A stretch of 64,000 nucleotides of DNA from Demequina capsici (GCF_032102965.1 NZ_CP134880.1:186001-250000); one strand, 5' to 3'. Shown: positions 34,616-43,097, numbered from the stretch's first letter. Numbers and translations are program-made. The notes: generated by a model not told the origin, from the letters alone.

Positions 34616-36886
34616 TCAGACCAGCTTCGCCGTGTAGGCGCGGCCCGAGGTCGACACCGCGGTGGCGACGCCGTCGCCGACGGTCACCCTCACCGTGTCC
34701 GTCTCGCCCGTCGTCGACTCCAGCAGGACGGTCCGCTCCGCGGCGCCGCCGGGGTACACGTGCAGCTCGACGTCGCTGAGGAAGTCGTAGTCGGGCCGGT
34801 CGGTACGGGTGCCGCGCGGGATGACGGCTCCCTCGCGCACGTAGAGGGGCAGCGACTCGAACCCGTGGTTCTCCTTGAGCCAGCGTCCGCCCTCGACCTT
34901 CGCGCCGGTGAGCAGGGATGTCCACGTGCCTTCGGGCAGGTAGAGGGTCACGTCGCCGTTCTCGGTGAACACGGGTGCCACGAGCAGGTCGTCGCCCAGC
35001 ATGTACTGCCGGTCCAGGTGCTGCGTGGCGGGGTCGCCGGGGAATGCCATGAACATGGGCCGCATCATCGGCAGGCCGGTCTGAGCGGTCTGCGCCGAGG
35101 TTCGGTACAGGTACGGCATGAGCGACAGCTTCAGCTTCGTGAAGATGCGGGTGACGTCGACCGCCTCGTCGTCGAAGGCCCACGGCACGCGGTAGCTGCT
35201 GGACCCGTGAAGGCGCGAGTGGCTCGACATGAGACCGAAGGCGAGCCAGCGCTTGAACACGGCGGCGTCAGGAGTGCCCTCGAAGCCGCCGATGTCGTGG
35301 CTCCAGTAGCCGAAGCCGGAGGACAGCAGCGACAGGCCTCCGCGCAGCGACTCCGCCATGGACACGAAGGACGACGAGTTGTCGCCTCCCCAGTGCACAG
35401 GCATGGTCTGGCCGCCGGCGGTGGCGGAGCGGGCGAACAGCACGGCTTCGCCCGCGCCCTTCTCCTGGACCAGCACCTCGTGCACGGCCTCGTTGTAGAG
35501 CTGCGTGTAGAGGTTGTGCATGGTCATCGGGTCGGTGCCGTCGTGCCAGACCACGTCCGTCGGGATGCGCTCGCCGAAGTCGGTCTTGATCGCGTCGACG
35601 CCCTGACGGACCAGGGTGCGTACGAACCCCTGGAACCAGGCCTTCGCTTGCGGGTTCGTGAAGTCCACGAGTCCCATGCCCGCCTGCCACTGGTCCCACT
35701 GCCACACCGAGCCGTCGGGGCGCTTGACCAGGTAGCCGCCCTCGACGCCCTCGCGGAACATCCTTCCTCGCTGCGCGATGTACGGGTTGATCCAGGCGGA
35801 GACGTGCAGGCCCTTGTCCTCGTGCATGCGCTTGAGCATGAGGTCGGGGTCGGGGAACACGCGCTCGTCCCAGACGCCGTCGGTCCAGTTGAACTCGCGC
35901 ATCCAGAAGCAGTCGTAGTGGAACACGGACAGCGGGATGTCGCGCTCGGCCATGCCGTCCACGAACGACGTGACGGTGGCCTCGTCGTACTCGGTGGTGA
36001 ACGACGTGGTGAGCCACAGGCCGAACGACCAGGCGGGCACGCGCGGCGGGCGACCGGTGAGCTCCGTGTAGCGACGGACCACGTCAGCCGGCGTCGGGCC
36101 CGCGATGACGAAGTACTCGAGCGACTCGCCCGCGGTGGAGAACTGCACGCGCTCCACGGTCTCGGTGCCCACCTCGAAGCTGACGTGCTGCGGGTGGTTG
36201 ACGAACACGCCGTAGCCCTTCGAGGACAGGTAGAACGGGATGTTCTTGTATGCCTGCTCCGAGCTGGTGCCGCCGTCGGCGTTCCACATGTCCACCGACT
36301 GGCCGTTCTTCACGAAGGCGCCGAAGCGCTCGCCGAGGCCGTAGATGGTCTCCGCGACGTCCAGGTCGAGCTGCTCGTGCACATACGTGCGCGCCGGCGC
36401 CATGCCATCGGGGCTGTAGCCCACGAGCCCGGCGGGCTCCGCCGTGACCGTCGACTCCTTGCCCAGCTCGATGTAGCCGATCGACTTGTGGCCCGAGCCG
36501 GTGACGCGCACGCCGTCCACCTCGAAGTCCAGGCGCCACGGCCCGCCCTTGGTGACGCGTGCGGTCAGCGGACCGGACGTGAGGGTGCCGCCCGCCTCGT
36601 CGGCGTCGGCCGTCCCGGAGCCCTCGACCGCCCCGGGAAGCGCGAAGCCCGTCGCGGGCACCGCGCCCTGGTGGTGGTCGATCCGCACCCGCACCACTCC
36701 TTCGAGCGGGGAGGACAGGGTGACGGTGAGCATGGGCAGGTTGAGCGTGTCGCCACGGCCCGCGATGCGCTTGGTGGGCGCGTAGGCGGTGAGCGTGGGG
36801 CCGTCGGCCCACACGTCGTACGCCTCCTGACCGTAGTGGGCGGTGACGCCGGGGCGGCGCATCCAGAACCCATCGGTGAACTTCAC
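34616..36886 (-). CDS. yicI: Alpha-xylosidase, glycoside hydrolase family 31 (YicI-like)
   Basis: GTG 36886 overlaps the upstream permease stop (GTGA) and follows GGAG; the product has 756 residues against 772 for E. coli YicI. The nucleophile is Asp436 in KTDFGER and the acid/base Asp502 in HWGGD. The FHYDCFWMREFNWTDGVWD block (Cys327 region) is the feature that gives YicI its preference for xylose over glucose. There is no signal peptide, so it acts in the cytoplasm, releasing alpha-linked xylose from imported oligosaccharides such as isoprimeverose from xyloglucan. It is the last gene of the operon with the ABC importer under the LacI regulator. Confidence 0.94.
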   Translation of the reverse strand: MKFTDGFWMRRPGVTAHYGQEAYDVWADGPTLTAYAPTKRIAGRGDTLNLPMLTVTLSSPLEGVVRVRIDHHQGAVPATGFALPGAVEGSGTADADEAGGTLTSGPLTARVTKGGPWRLDFEVDGVRVTGSGHKSIGYIELGKESTVTAEPAGLVGYSPDGMAPARTYVHEQLDLDVAETIYGLGERFGAFVKNGQSVDMWNADGGTSSEQAYKNIPFYLSSKGYGVFVNHPQHVSFEVGTETVERVQFSTAGESLEYFVIAGPTPADVVRRYTELTGRPPRVPAWSFGLWLTTSFTTEYDEATVTSFVDGMAERDIPLSVFHYDCFWMREFNWTDGVWDERVFPDPDLMLKRMHEDKGLHVSAWINPYIAQRGRMFREGVEGGYLVKRPDGSVWQWDQWQAGMGLVDFTNPQAKAWFQGFVRTLVRQGVDAIKTDFGERIPTDVVWHDGTDPMTMHNLYTQLYNEAVHEVLVQEKGAGEAVLFARSATAGGQTMPVHWGGDNSSSFVSMAESLRGGLSLLSSGFGYWSHDIGGFEGTPDAAVFKRWLAFGLMSSHSRLHGSSSYRVPWAFDDEAVDVTRIFTKLKLSLMPYLYRTSAQTAQTGLPMMRPMFMAFPGDPATQHLDRQYMLGDDLLVAPVFTENGDVTLYLPEGTWTSLLTGAKVEGGRWLKENHGFESLPLYVREGAVIPRGTRTDRPDYDFLSDVELHVYPGGAAERTVLLESTTGETDTVRVTVGDGVATAVSTSGRAYTAKLV

Positions 36887-37773
36887 TTGACTGCTCCTGC
36901 CGTGATGCCGCGCGTGAGGGTGCGCTGGAAGATGAGGAAGAAGATCATCGTGGGGATGATGCTGATGAGCGTGCCCGCGATGAGGGTGGTCGTGTCCGTC
37001 TGGCGCTCGCCGTTGAGCTGCTCGAGCAGCAGCGGCACCGTCAGCGAGTCGGACGTGTTGAGGAATGCCAGCGGAAGCAGGAACTCGTTCCACGTCCAGA
37101 TGAAGAAGAACACCATGAGGACCGACAGCGTCGGCCGGATGATCGGCACGATCACGGACCGCAGGATCTTGCCCCGGCTCGCTCCGTCCACGGCGGCCGC
37201 CTCAAGGATCTCCTTGGGGAACGTGCCGAGCAGGCTCGACAGCAGATAGGTGCCGAACGCCGCCTGGATCACCGTGAACGTGATGATGACGGACCACGGG
37301 TTGGAGAGCAGTCCCAGCTTGTCGTACAGCTTGAACAGCGGGTCGAACAGCATCTCCTGAGGGATCAGGTTCGCCATGAGGAACGCGAGCACGATCCAGG
37401 TGCGTCCCCGCACGCGGCCGATCCCGATCGCGAAGGAGTTCAGGACGGACAGGATGACGCCGAGCACCGCCACCATCGTGGAGATGAAGATCGAGTTCCA
37501 CAGCGCGCGCGGGAAGTTCTGCGTCTCCCAGAAGGTCTTGATGCCGGTGAAGTCGAGCGCCTTCGGCAGGTCGAGCGGGCTGGAGTTCGCGTAGTCCGCG
37601 GGCGACTTGAACGCGTTGATCAGCAGCAGGACCATCGGGAAGACGACGATCAGCGCGCCCAGGCAGGCGAGGATCATGAGGATCCACTCGGCGGGGGTGC
37701 GGGGACGCGACTTGTTGCTCCCCTTGGCGGGTGCGGCGCTCTGCGGCGCTGCATCGGTGGTGAGCGTGGTCAT
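36883..37773 (-). CDS. Carbohydrate ABC transporter permease (MalG-type)
   Basis: The 296-residue protein has about six transmembrane helices. The EAA loop EAAAVDGASRGKILRSVIVPIIRP contacts the ATPase. AGTLISIIPTMIFFLIFQRTLTRGITAGAVK is the usual MalG-type C-terminus. It overlaps the alpha-xylosidase start by 4 nt and follows the other permease gene after 4 nt. Together with that permease and the lipoprotein at 38822 it imports an oligosaccharide. No dedicated ATPase is encoded here; such CUT1 systems commonly share an MsmK-type ATPase encoded elsewhere. Confidence 0.94.
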   Translation of the reverse strand: MTTLTTDAAPQSAAPAKGSNKSRPRTPAEWILMILACLGALIVVFPMVLLLINAFKSPADYANSSPLDLPKALDFTGIKTFWETQNFPRALWNSIFISTMVAVLGVILSVLNSFAIGIGRVRGRTWIVLAFLMANLIPQEMLFDPLFKLYDKLGLLSNPWSVIITFTVIQAAFGTYLLSSLLGTFPKEILEAAAVDGASRGKILRSVIVPIIRPTLSVLMVFFFIWTWNEFLLPLAFLNTSDSLTVPLLLEQLNGERQTDTTTLIAGTLISIIPTMIFFLIFQRTLTRGITAGAVK

Positions 37774-37777
37774 GGCG

Positions 37778-38755
37778 TCACGCGTCCTTTCGCTCGGCGC
37801 GGGTCTGCACCTGGATGAAGATCACGGCCACGACGAAGACGACGATCGTGATGGCCGACGCGATGGTCGCGGCGTAGCCCTTGTCCGGGCCCTTGATGAA
37901 CTCGTTGTAGGCGTAGAACGAGGGCACGTACGTCGACTTCGTGGGGCCGCCGCCTGTGAGGATGAAGACGGGCGCGAACACCTTGAGCGCCGCGATGGTG
38001 GTGGTCAGGGCGACCACGAACACCTCGGGGCGGATCATCGGCAGGGTGATCGCGCGGAAGCGCTGGAACCAGTTGGCGCCGTCGAGCTCGGCCGCCTCGT
38101 ACAGCTGAGGCTCCACGCGGCCCAGTGCAGCCATGAAGATCACGATGGGGTAGCCGATCTGGATCCAGATCATGAGCACCATGACGGATCCCATGGCCGT
38201 GCCGTACGAACCGCCGAGCCAGTTGATCTCCACCGTCGACCCTGTGATCGCGGACAGGAACTGATTCAGCACGCCGTCGGAGTTGGGCTTGAGGATCCAG
38301 CTGAACATCACGCCGGCGACGGCGATGGGGAGGATCTGCGGCAGGTAGTAGGTGGCGCGCAGGAAGCTGGAGAGCTTGCCGCTGAAGCGCCGCCCGACCA
38401 CGTCGAACAGCAGGGCGGAGATGATCAGGCCCAGCAGCGTCGGGATGATCACCATGGCGATCACGACCAGGAAGATGTTGCGGAACGACTGCAGGAACTC
38501 GTGGTCGGAGAACAGCGCGATCCAGTTGTCGAGGCCCGCGAAGTGCTCCTCGGCACGCCCGCCCTTCCAGTGGAAGAAGCTCAGGCGGAGGTTGCGCACC
38601 AGCGGGTAGAAGATGACGATCCCGACGGCGATGGCGCCGGGGATGAAGTAGAGCCAGTAGCCGAGCTTGCTGCCGCTGCGCTCGGGGATGCGCGCGGCCT
38701 CGGCGGGGCGCCGCTTGCGGCGCTGCTCGCGTACGAGGGGGAGGGAGGAAGACAT
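37778..38755 (-). CDS. Carbohydrate ABC transporter permease (MalF-type)
   Basis: The 325-residue protein has a basic N-terminal tail and about six helices. The ATPase-contact loop is YEAAELDGANWFQRFRAITLPMIRP, and LRLSFFHWKGG after the first helix is typical of MalF-like CUT1 permeases. It lies between the binding-lipoprotein gene, from which a hairpin separates it, and its partner permease. The ribosome binding site is weak, which fits lower expression than the binding protein. Confidence 0.94.
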   Translation of the reverse strand: MSSSLPLVREQRRKRRPAEAARIPERSGSKLGYWLYFIPGAIAVGIVIFYPLVRNLRLSFFHWKGGRAEEHFAGLDNWIALFSDHEFLQSFRNIFLVVIAMVIIPTLLGLIISALLFDVVGRRFSGKLSSFLRATYYLPQILPIAVAGVMFSWILKPNSDGVLNQFLSAITGSTVEINWLGGSYGTAMGSVMVLMIWIQIGYPIVIFMAALGRVEPQLYEAAELDGANWFQRFRAITLPMIRPEVFVVALTTTIAALKVFAPVFILTGGGPTKSTYVPSFYAYNEFIKGPDKGYAATIASAITIVVFVVAVIFIQVQTRAERKDA

Positions 38756-38772
38756 GGGTGAGGTCCGTCTCT

Positions 38773-38807
38773 GACGTGGCCCGGGCCGGTGAGACCCGGG
38801 CCACGTC
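38773..38807 (-). promoter_or_regulatory. Intercistronic hairpin between binding-protein and permease genes
   Basis: A 13-bp perfect stem (GACGTGGCCCGGG at 38773-38785 and CCCGGGCCACGTC at 38795-38807) with a 9-nt loop lies between the lipoprotein stop (38822) and the permease start (38755). Hairpins here often protect or terminate part of the mRNA so that binding protein is made in excess of permease, as with malE-malF; that role is inferred. Confidence 0.75.
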
Positions 38808-38821
38808 GTGGATTGGGCTGG

Positions 38822-40141
38822 TTACTGGACGGTCGAGACGTAGTCCTCGTAGTACGTGCCCAGCTGCGCGTTGGCGGAGGTGGCGTCGTACGTGCCGTTG
38901 ACCAGGCCCTGCATCACGGAGTTCAGGTCGCCGTAGAAGTCAGGGGTGGGCCAGTCGGGGTAGAAAGACAGGCCGTCCTTGTCGTTGACCTCGTTGAACA
39001 GGCTGATGAGGGTCTGCGCGTCGGGGTCCGTGATCTGGGAGGCGTCGGCGGCGACGGGGAGGCCGCCGGAGTCGCCGAGCAGGTTCTGGACCTCGGGGCT
39101 CATCGTGATGTCGATGAACTTCGCTGCCAGGTCGGGGTTCTTCGACTGCGCCGGGATCACCCAGATGTTGCCGCCGGAGCCCGGGGTCAGGGTCGTCTCC
39201 GGCCAGTTGGTGATGCCGAAGTTGAAGTCGGTGATGTCCGACAGCATGCGGCCGTACCACCAGGAGCCCGAGTAGAACATCGGGGACTCGCCGTTGATGA
39301 ACTGCAGGCCGGCGTCCTCGGCGGTCATGCCGGAGACGTCCTTGGAGATGTAGCCCTTGGAGATCCAGTCCTGCAGGGTGGACGACGCGTACGTGACCTC
39401 CTTGCCGGTCCAGTCAACGGGGTTCTGGTACAGCTGGTAGTCGTTCACCCACTGGCGGTCGGCCTGGCTCAGCGCGAGCTGGTACCAGAGTTGGCCCATG
39501 GGGTACTCCTGGGCGGAGGTGGTCAGCGGCGTGATGCCGTTGTCCACGAAGGTCTGCATGTCGGACTCGAGCTCGTCCATGGTCGTGGGCACGGTCAGGC
39601 CGTACTGGTCGAACATGTCCTTGTTGTAGTAGAGGAAGACGAACTCGCCGTAGTTCGGGACGCCGTACCAGTCGCCCGAGCCCATGACGCCGTTCTCGTC
39701 GTACTTGGCGATGGTGTCGATGCCGGACGCGAGCTTGTCGCCCCACCCGTACTCGTCGTAGTACTTGTCCAGGTTCTGGATCACGCCGATGGACGCGAGC
39801 TGGCCGGCGGTGCCGTTGCCCTTGTTGTACTCGGACACGTCGGGCGCGTCCGATGAGTCGAACAGCTGCTCTGCCGAGGAGTTGAGGTCCTCGAACGCCG
39901 TGGTCTGCAGGTTGACGGTCGCGCCGGTCTCCTGCTCGAAGATGTCGATCGCCTTGTTCCAGGCGATGCCCATCGCGGAGTCCTCGCCCTCGTAGTGCAT
40001 GACGGTGAGGGTCTGTCCGGCGTAGTCTCCCGAGCCGCTGCTGCCGGAGGCTGCTGGCTCGTCGCCGCCGGACGAGCATGCCGTGAGCGCGAGTGCGCCG
40101 ACGGCGAGGATCCCGGCGGCCGCTGCTGTGCGTCGCTTCAT
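38822..40141 (-). CDS. Extracellular solute-binding lipoprotein for oligosaccharides (CUT1 family)
   Basis: ATG 40141 follows GGAGAG. The 439-residue protein has a lipoprotein signal ending ALTAC (Cys22), a Gly/Ser linker, and a family 1 binding-protein fold: LTVMHYEGEDSAMGIAWNKAIDIFEQETGATVNL, YGVPNYGEFVFLYYNKDMFDQYGL, and GESPMFYSGSWWYGRML. It should capture an oligosaccharide for the two permeases. The LacI-type palindrome 58 nt upstream implies induction by that sugar. Coupling with an alpha-xylosidase points to xyloglucan fragments or isoprimeverose. Confidence 0.93.
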   Translation of the reverse strand: MKRRTAAAAGILAVGALALTACSSGGDEPAASGSSGSGDYAGQTLTVMHYEGEDSAMGIAWNKAIDIFEQETGATVNLQTTAFEDLNSSAEQLFDSSDAPDVSEYNKGNGTAGQLASIGVIQNLDKYYDEYGWGDKLASGIDTIAKYDENGVMGSGDWYGVPNYGEFVFLYYNKDMFDQYGLTVPTTMDELESDMQTFVDNGITPLTTSAQEYPMGQLWYQLALSQADRQWVNDYQLYQNPVDWTGKEVTYASSTLQDWISKGYISKDVSGMTAEDAGLQFINGESPMFYSGSWWYGRMLSDITDFNFGITNWPETTLTPGSGGNIWVIPAQSKNPDLAAKFIDITMSPEVQNLLGDSGGLPVAADASQITDPDAQTLISLFNEVNDKDGLSFYPDWPTPDFYGDLNSVMQGLVNGTYDATSANAQLGTYYEDYVSTVQ

Positions 40142-40198
40142 CTCTCTCCTACTTCCTTGTAGTCGGCCCTGGTCGGGCCTGTGATGTGCAAGGCATCG

Positions 40199-40218
40199 TC
40201 GTCGAAGCGCTTCGACGA
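40199..40218. promoter_or_regulatory. LacI-family operator of the alpha-xyloside operon
   Basis: TCGTCGAAGCGCTTCGACGA is a perfect 20-bp palindrome with a central CG-rich core typical of LacI/PurR-family sites. It lies 58 nt upstream of the binding-lipoprotein start. Its central 14 bp recur exactly at 41310-41323, upstream of the lacI-type gene. Confidence 0.85.
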
Positions 40219-40278
40219 TGCCGACGGGCCAGCGTTCTCGGTGGGTTCTGAGACCTGACGCTGGGCCGTCTTCCCGGT

Positions 40279-41286
40279 TCAGCCCGCGGGGATGCGGACG
40301 GAGCCGAAGTCCTGGTATTCGGGCGGGAGCAGGACGGTGCGCGCTCCGCGCTCCCCCCTGTCGATGGCGGCGACCAGAAGGTCGACCGCCGCAGCGCAGG
40401 ACGCGTGCGCGTCCAGCGGGATCCTGTCGATCGGGACCCCCAGGTGATGCGTCGTGTACGCCGCCGCGGCGGCGATCACGGACACGTCGTGGGGGACGGT
40501 GAAGCCGTGCGCCAGCAGCGCAGGCAGGGAGTCCGCGGCCACATCCGACCCGGTGTTGAGGACCAGGCCGGTGAGGTGCGGAAGGGCTGCGAGGAGCTCG
40601 GACACGGCGCGCGTCGCCGAGTGCTCGTCGGGGTAGGCGACCGCGAAGTCGATGCCGTGCTCCCGGCACCTGTCCTCGAAGGAGGAGAGGAAGCGGAGCG
40701 GGAAGTTCGACTCTCGGTCCATCGTGACGCGCGGATGGGAGATCAGTCCGATGCCGCGATGACCTGCGTCGACGAGCCGGTCGACGGCCATCCGGGCGGC
40801 CGCCTCGAAGTCGAGGTCCACGCACATGAGGCCGGTCGTGTCGGCGGGGATGCCGACGAACACGACGGGGTAGTCGAGCCGGCGGGCCAGGTCGGCGCGA
40901 GCGTCGTGCGCGTCGACGTCGAGGACGATGATGCCGTCAGCGAGCGCGGTTCCGGCGGAGCGACGCATGGCCTCCATGGGGTCGTCGTGCACCAGCAGCA
41001 GGGTGTCGTAGTCGAGCGCCCTCGCCTCCTTGGTGACCTCCATCGCGAACTGCATGTGGACCGAGTGGTCGGTGTCGGCGTGGAGCGGGGCGGTGACGGC
41101 GATGATCTGCGAGCGGTTGGCGGCGAGCATGCGCGCGCTTGCGCGAGGCAGGTAGTCGAGCTCGGCGGCGGCCTTGAGGACGCGCTCGCGGGTGCCGTGG
41201 GAGATGGAGCGCTTGCCGCTCAGCGCGTACGAGACGGTGCTGATGGAGACACCCGCGGCCTTCGCCACGTCATCCACAGTCGCCAT
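40279..41286 (-). CDS. LacI family transcriptional regulator
   Basis: The 335-residue regulator has the LacI helix-turn-helix at the N-terminus (TVDDVAKAAGVSISTVSYALSGKRSIS) with the hinge helix YLPRASARMLAANRS, then a sugar-binding core (IIAVTAPLHADTDHSVHMQFAMEVTKEA, GIIVLDVDAHD, HRGIGLIS). It lies 137 bp upstream of the oligosaccharide operon, in the same orientation. Palindromes identical over 14 bp precede both this gene and the operon, so it should control both. The inducer is probably an alpha-xylosyl oligosaccharide or a product of it. Confidence 0.94.
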   Translation of the reverse strand: MATVDDVAKAAGVSISTVSYALSGKRSISHGTRERVLKAAAELDYLPRASARMLAANRSQIIAVTAPLHADTDHSVHMQFAMEVTKEARALDYDTLLLVHDDPMEAMRRSAGTALADGIIVLDVDAHDARADLARRLDYPVVFVGIPADTTGLMCVDLDFEAAARMAVDRLVDAGHRGIGLISHPRVTMDRESNFPLRFLSSFEDRCREHGIDFAVAYPDEHSATRAVSELLAALPHLTGLVLNTGSDVAADSLPALLAHGFTVPHDVSVIAAAAAYTTHHLGVPIDRIPLDAHASCAAAVDLLVAAIDRGERGARTVLLPPEYQDFGSVRIPAG

Positions 41287-41309
41287 CTCAGACTCCGTCG
41301 TCCCGTTCT

Positions 41310-41323
41310 TCGAAGCGCTTCGA
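41310..41323. promoter_or_regulatory. LacI-family operator of the regulator gene itself
   Basis: TCGAAGCGCTTCGA repeats the core of the operator at 40199-40218. It lies about 11-24 nt downstream of the predicted transcription start of the lacI-type gene, a position suited to autorepression by blocking RNA polymerase. Confidence 0.85.
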
Positions 41324-41340
41324 TGCGCATCGCTGATCCG

Positions 41341-41369
41341 ACATTAGGTTGCCTGCGGAAACAATGCAA
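41341..41369 (-). promoter_or_regulatory. Promoter of the lacI-type gene
   Basis: On the minus strand TTGCAT (41369-41364) and TAATGT (41346-41341) are 17 bp apart, a standard sigma-70-like promoter. The leader is about 48 nt and contains the operator at 41310-41323. Confidence 0.65.
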
Positions 41370-41480
41370 CCCGGGCTGTGGGTCGTGACCTATTCGTGAC
41401 CTTCGGTGTCGGTGAAGGATCTGCGGCATCGTCAGCGAGTCCGCGCCGCCGCGCACAACCGCCGACGCGCACAACTGCCG

Positions 41481-41608
41481 CGCACACCGACCCACGCACC
41501 CGCTGCGCACACCCACCCACGCACACCCACCCACGCACCCGCTGCGCACACCCACCCACGCACACCCACCCACGCACCCGCCGCGCACACCCACCCACGC
41601 ACCCGCTG
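41481..41608. repeat. Compound tandem repeat array in the gap between lacI and acetylxylan esterase
   Basis: The array is built from a 14-mer CGCACACCCACCCA and an 11-mer CGCACCCGCTG, arranged as 14+11, 14+14+11, 14+14+11, 14+11 (units of 25, 39, 39 and 25 bp). Two small variants occur (CGCACACCGACCCA in the first unit, GCCG for GCTG in the third). The C-rich strand is the given strand. It lies in a 394-bp gene-free stretch upstream of lacI and downstream of the esterase stop. No conserved protein is encoded. The preceding 41441-41480 has degenerate CGCACAAC pieces of the same kind. Confidence 0.9.
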
Positions 41609-41670
41609 CAGATCGACAATCGTGACGCATGCGGGCCGCGAGCGGCCCACGTGTCGACGATCGTGACGCA
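41609..41670. repeat. Two copies of a motif shared with the 50.2-kb repeat region
   Basis: CAGATCGACAATCGTGACGC (41609-41628) directly follows the tandem array. A second version, GTGTCGACGATCGTGACGC, lies at 41651-41669. The first is the exact reverse complement of 50235-50254, next to another G/C-rich array 8.6 kb away. Function is unknown; it may be the conserved end of an intergenic repeat family. Confidence 0.85.
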
Positions 41671-41680
41671 GACCGTGCAG

Positions 41681-42676
41681 CTAGACGGCTGCGGCGAGAA
41701 GCTCCGTGACGAACTCGAGCTGCTTCTTGATCTGGAAGGCGCCGCCGCCCTCGTGGTTGTTGTAGGGGTATACCTCGATGCGCTTGTCGGGCTCGCCGCC
41801 CAGCTCTCCGTAGCGGTGGAACGCCGCATACGTGGTCGACGGCGGGCAGGTCGTGTCCCGCAGCGCCACCGACCACAGCGCCCGCGCGCGCCCCCGGCGC
41901 GCATGGTTGGCCGCGTCGACGTAGCTCAACGTGTGGAAGACCTGCTCCACCCGGTCCCGGTGCGCAGCCAGGTAGCTGCGCACTTCGTCGTACGGGTCGC
42001 CGTCCACGAGGTCCACCGCACGTCGGATATGGCACAGGAACGCCACATCAGCCATCAGCGCGATCGGGGCGTCGTGGAGACCCACCGCCGCGATCGCCAG
42101 CGCCCCACCCTGCGAGGCTCCCGCGACGATGATGCGCGACGCCTCCACGCCCGGAAGCGCGGCAGCGGCGTCGATCGCCAGCGCCGCGTCGGTCATCGCC
42201 CGGACGTAGTAGTGCTCGTGCGGGTCCAGGATCCCGCGTGTCAGGAAGCCCGAATGCGCGGGGCCTGAACCGTGGGGATCGGGGGTGTCGCCCACGCTGC
42301 CCCAGCCGGCCGCTCCCTGACCGCGCGTGTCGACCATGAGGTGCGCGACGCCGACGGAGGGCCACAAGGTGTGCTCGACGGGAAGTCCGCGACCGCCCCC
42401 GTAGCCCTGGAACTGGACGACGACCGGGAGCGGTCCCGCCGCCTCGGCCGGTGCCGAGAGCCACGCCTTGATCGGCTCGCCGCCGTACCCGCTGAACGAC
42501 ACGTCGTGGACCTTCACCCGCGCGAGACCTGTGTCCACGGGGACGGCCACGGGAGCGCGAGCCGCCGAGCGTGATTGCGCGAGCGTCGTCGACCAGAACG
42601 CGTCGAAGTCGTCCGGCTCGGCGATCTCGGGGCGGTAGGCCTCGAGCTCCTCGAGCGGGAGGTCGTACAGGGCCAC
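41681..42676 (-). CDS. axe: Acetylxylan esterase (AXE1 / cephalosporin-C deacetylase family)
   Basis: GTG 42676 lies 1 nt after the rhodanese stop, so translation is coupled; the product has 331 residues. The alpha/beta-hydrolase triad is Ser188 (GASQGG), Asp274 (LRDTTCPPST) and His308 (NNHEGGG). The GYGGxxG oxyanion loop (90-95) and DTRGQG are characteristic of AXE1 enzymes, which remove acetyl groups from xylo-oligosaccharides or other small acetyl esters. No signal peptide is seen, so it acts in the cytoplasm. It is next to the alpha-xylosidase locus but is separated from it by the repeat region. Confidence 0.92.
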   Translation of the reverse strand: MALYDLPLEELEAYRPEIAEPDDFDAFWSTTLAQSRSAARAPVAVPVDTGLARVKVHDVSFSGYGGEPIKAWLSAPAEAAGPLPVVVQFQGYGGGRGLPVEHTLWPSVGVAHLMVDTRGQGAAGWGSVGDTPDPHGSGPAHSGFLTRGILDPHEHYYVRAMTDAALAIDAAAALPGVEASRIIVAGASQGGALAIAAVGLHDAPIALMADVAFLCHIRRAVDLVDGDPYDEVRSYLAAHRDRVEQVFHTLSYVDAANHARRGRARALWSVALRDTTCPPSTTYAAFHRYGELGGEPDKRIEVYPYNNHEGGGAFQIKKQLEFVTELLAAAV

Positions 42677-42677
42677 C

Positions 42678-43097
42678 TCAGCCCTGGCGCCAGGGAAGGC
42701 CCAAGGCCTTCCAGCCGGCCGCCCCGCCACGGTGGCCGGACGCGTCGGGCGCGCCCTCGAACCCGTCGAGGATGTTGTAGGCAGGGCCGATGCCGGCCTC
42801 CGTCGCCGCCTTCGCCGCGCCGATCGAGCGCTGGCCTGAACGGCAGAGGAAGACCACGGGACGCTCCTCGCCCGGCGTCAGCCCCGCCTCGAGGAGCTGC
42901 TGCATGAAGGTCGCGTTGGGGGCGCCGCCCGGCCACGTCACCCACTCGATGAACACCGGCGGCGCGCCCGCGGGAACCGTGTCAGGGACGCCGACCCACT
43001 GCCACTCGGCGGCGGTGCGCACATCCACCAGGATCGCGCCGTCCTCGACCATCTCCCATGCCTGCTGCGGCGTGATGTCGCCTGCATACTCCGTCAT
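42678..43097 (-). CDS. Rhodanese-like domain protein
   Basis: ATG 43097 follows GGGAG; the product is 139 residues. The single rhodanese domain has ITPQQAWEMVEDGAILVDVRTAAEW at the N-terminus and the active loop VFLCRSGQRS with Cys85. The fold transfers sulfane sulfur; the acceptor is unknown. The insert VPAGAPPVFIEWVTWPGGAPNATF is seen in a subgroup of bacterial rhodaneses. It is coupled to the esterase gene downstream and lies 65 bp from the exporter operon upstream. The longer reading frame on this strand is only readthrough upstream of the start. Confidence 0.92.
   Translation of the reverse strand: MTEYAGDITPQQAWEMVEDGAILVDVRTAAEWQWVGVPDTVPAGAPPVFIEWVTWPGGAPNATFMQQLLEAGLTPGEERPVVFLCRSGQRSIGAAKAATEAGIGPAYNILDGFEGAPDASGHRGGAAGWKALGLPWRQG

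Noticed and set aside
34538-37249. 903-codon open frame on the plus strand
   Set aside because: It is antisense to the alpha-xylosidase gene, whose catalytic residues are all present; the antisense product is His/Val/Arg-rich nonsense.
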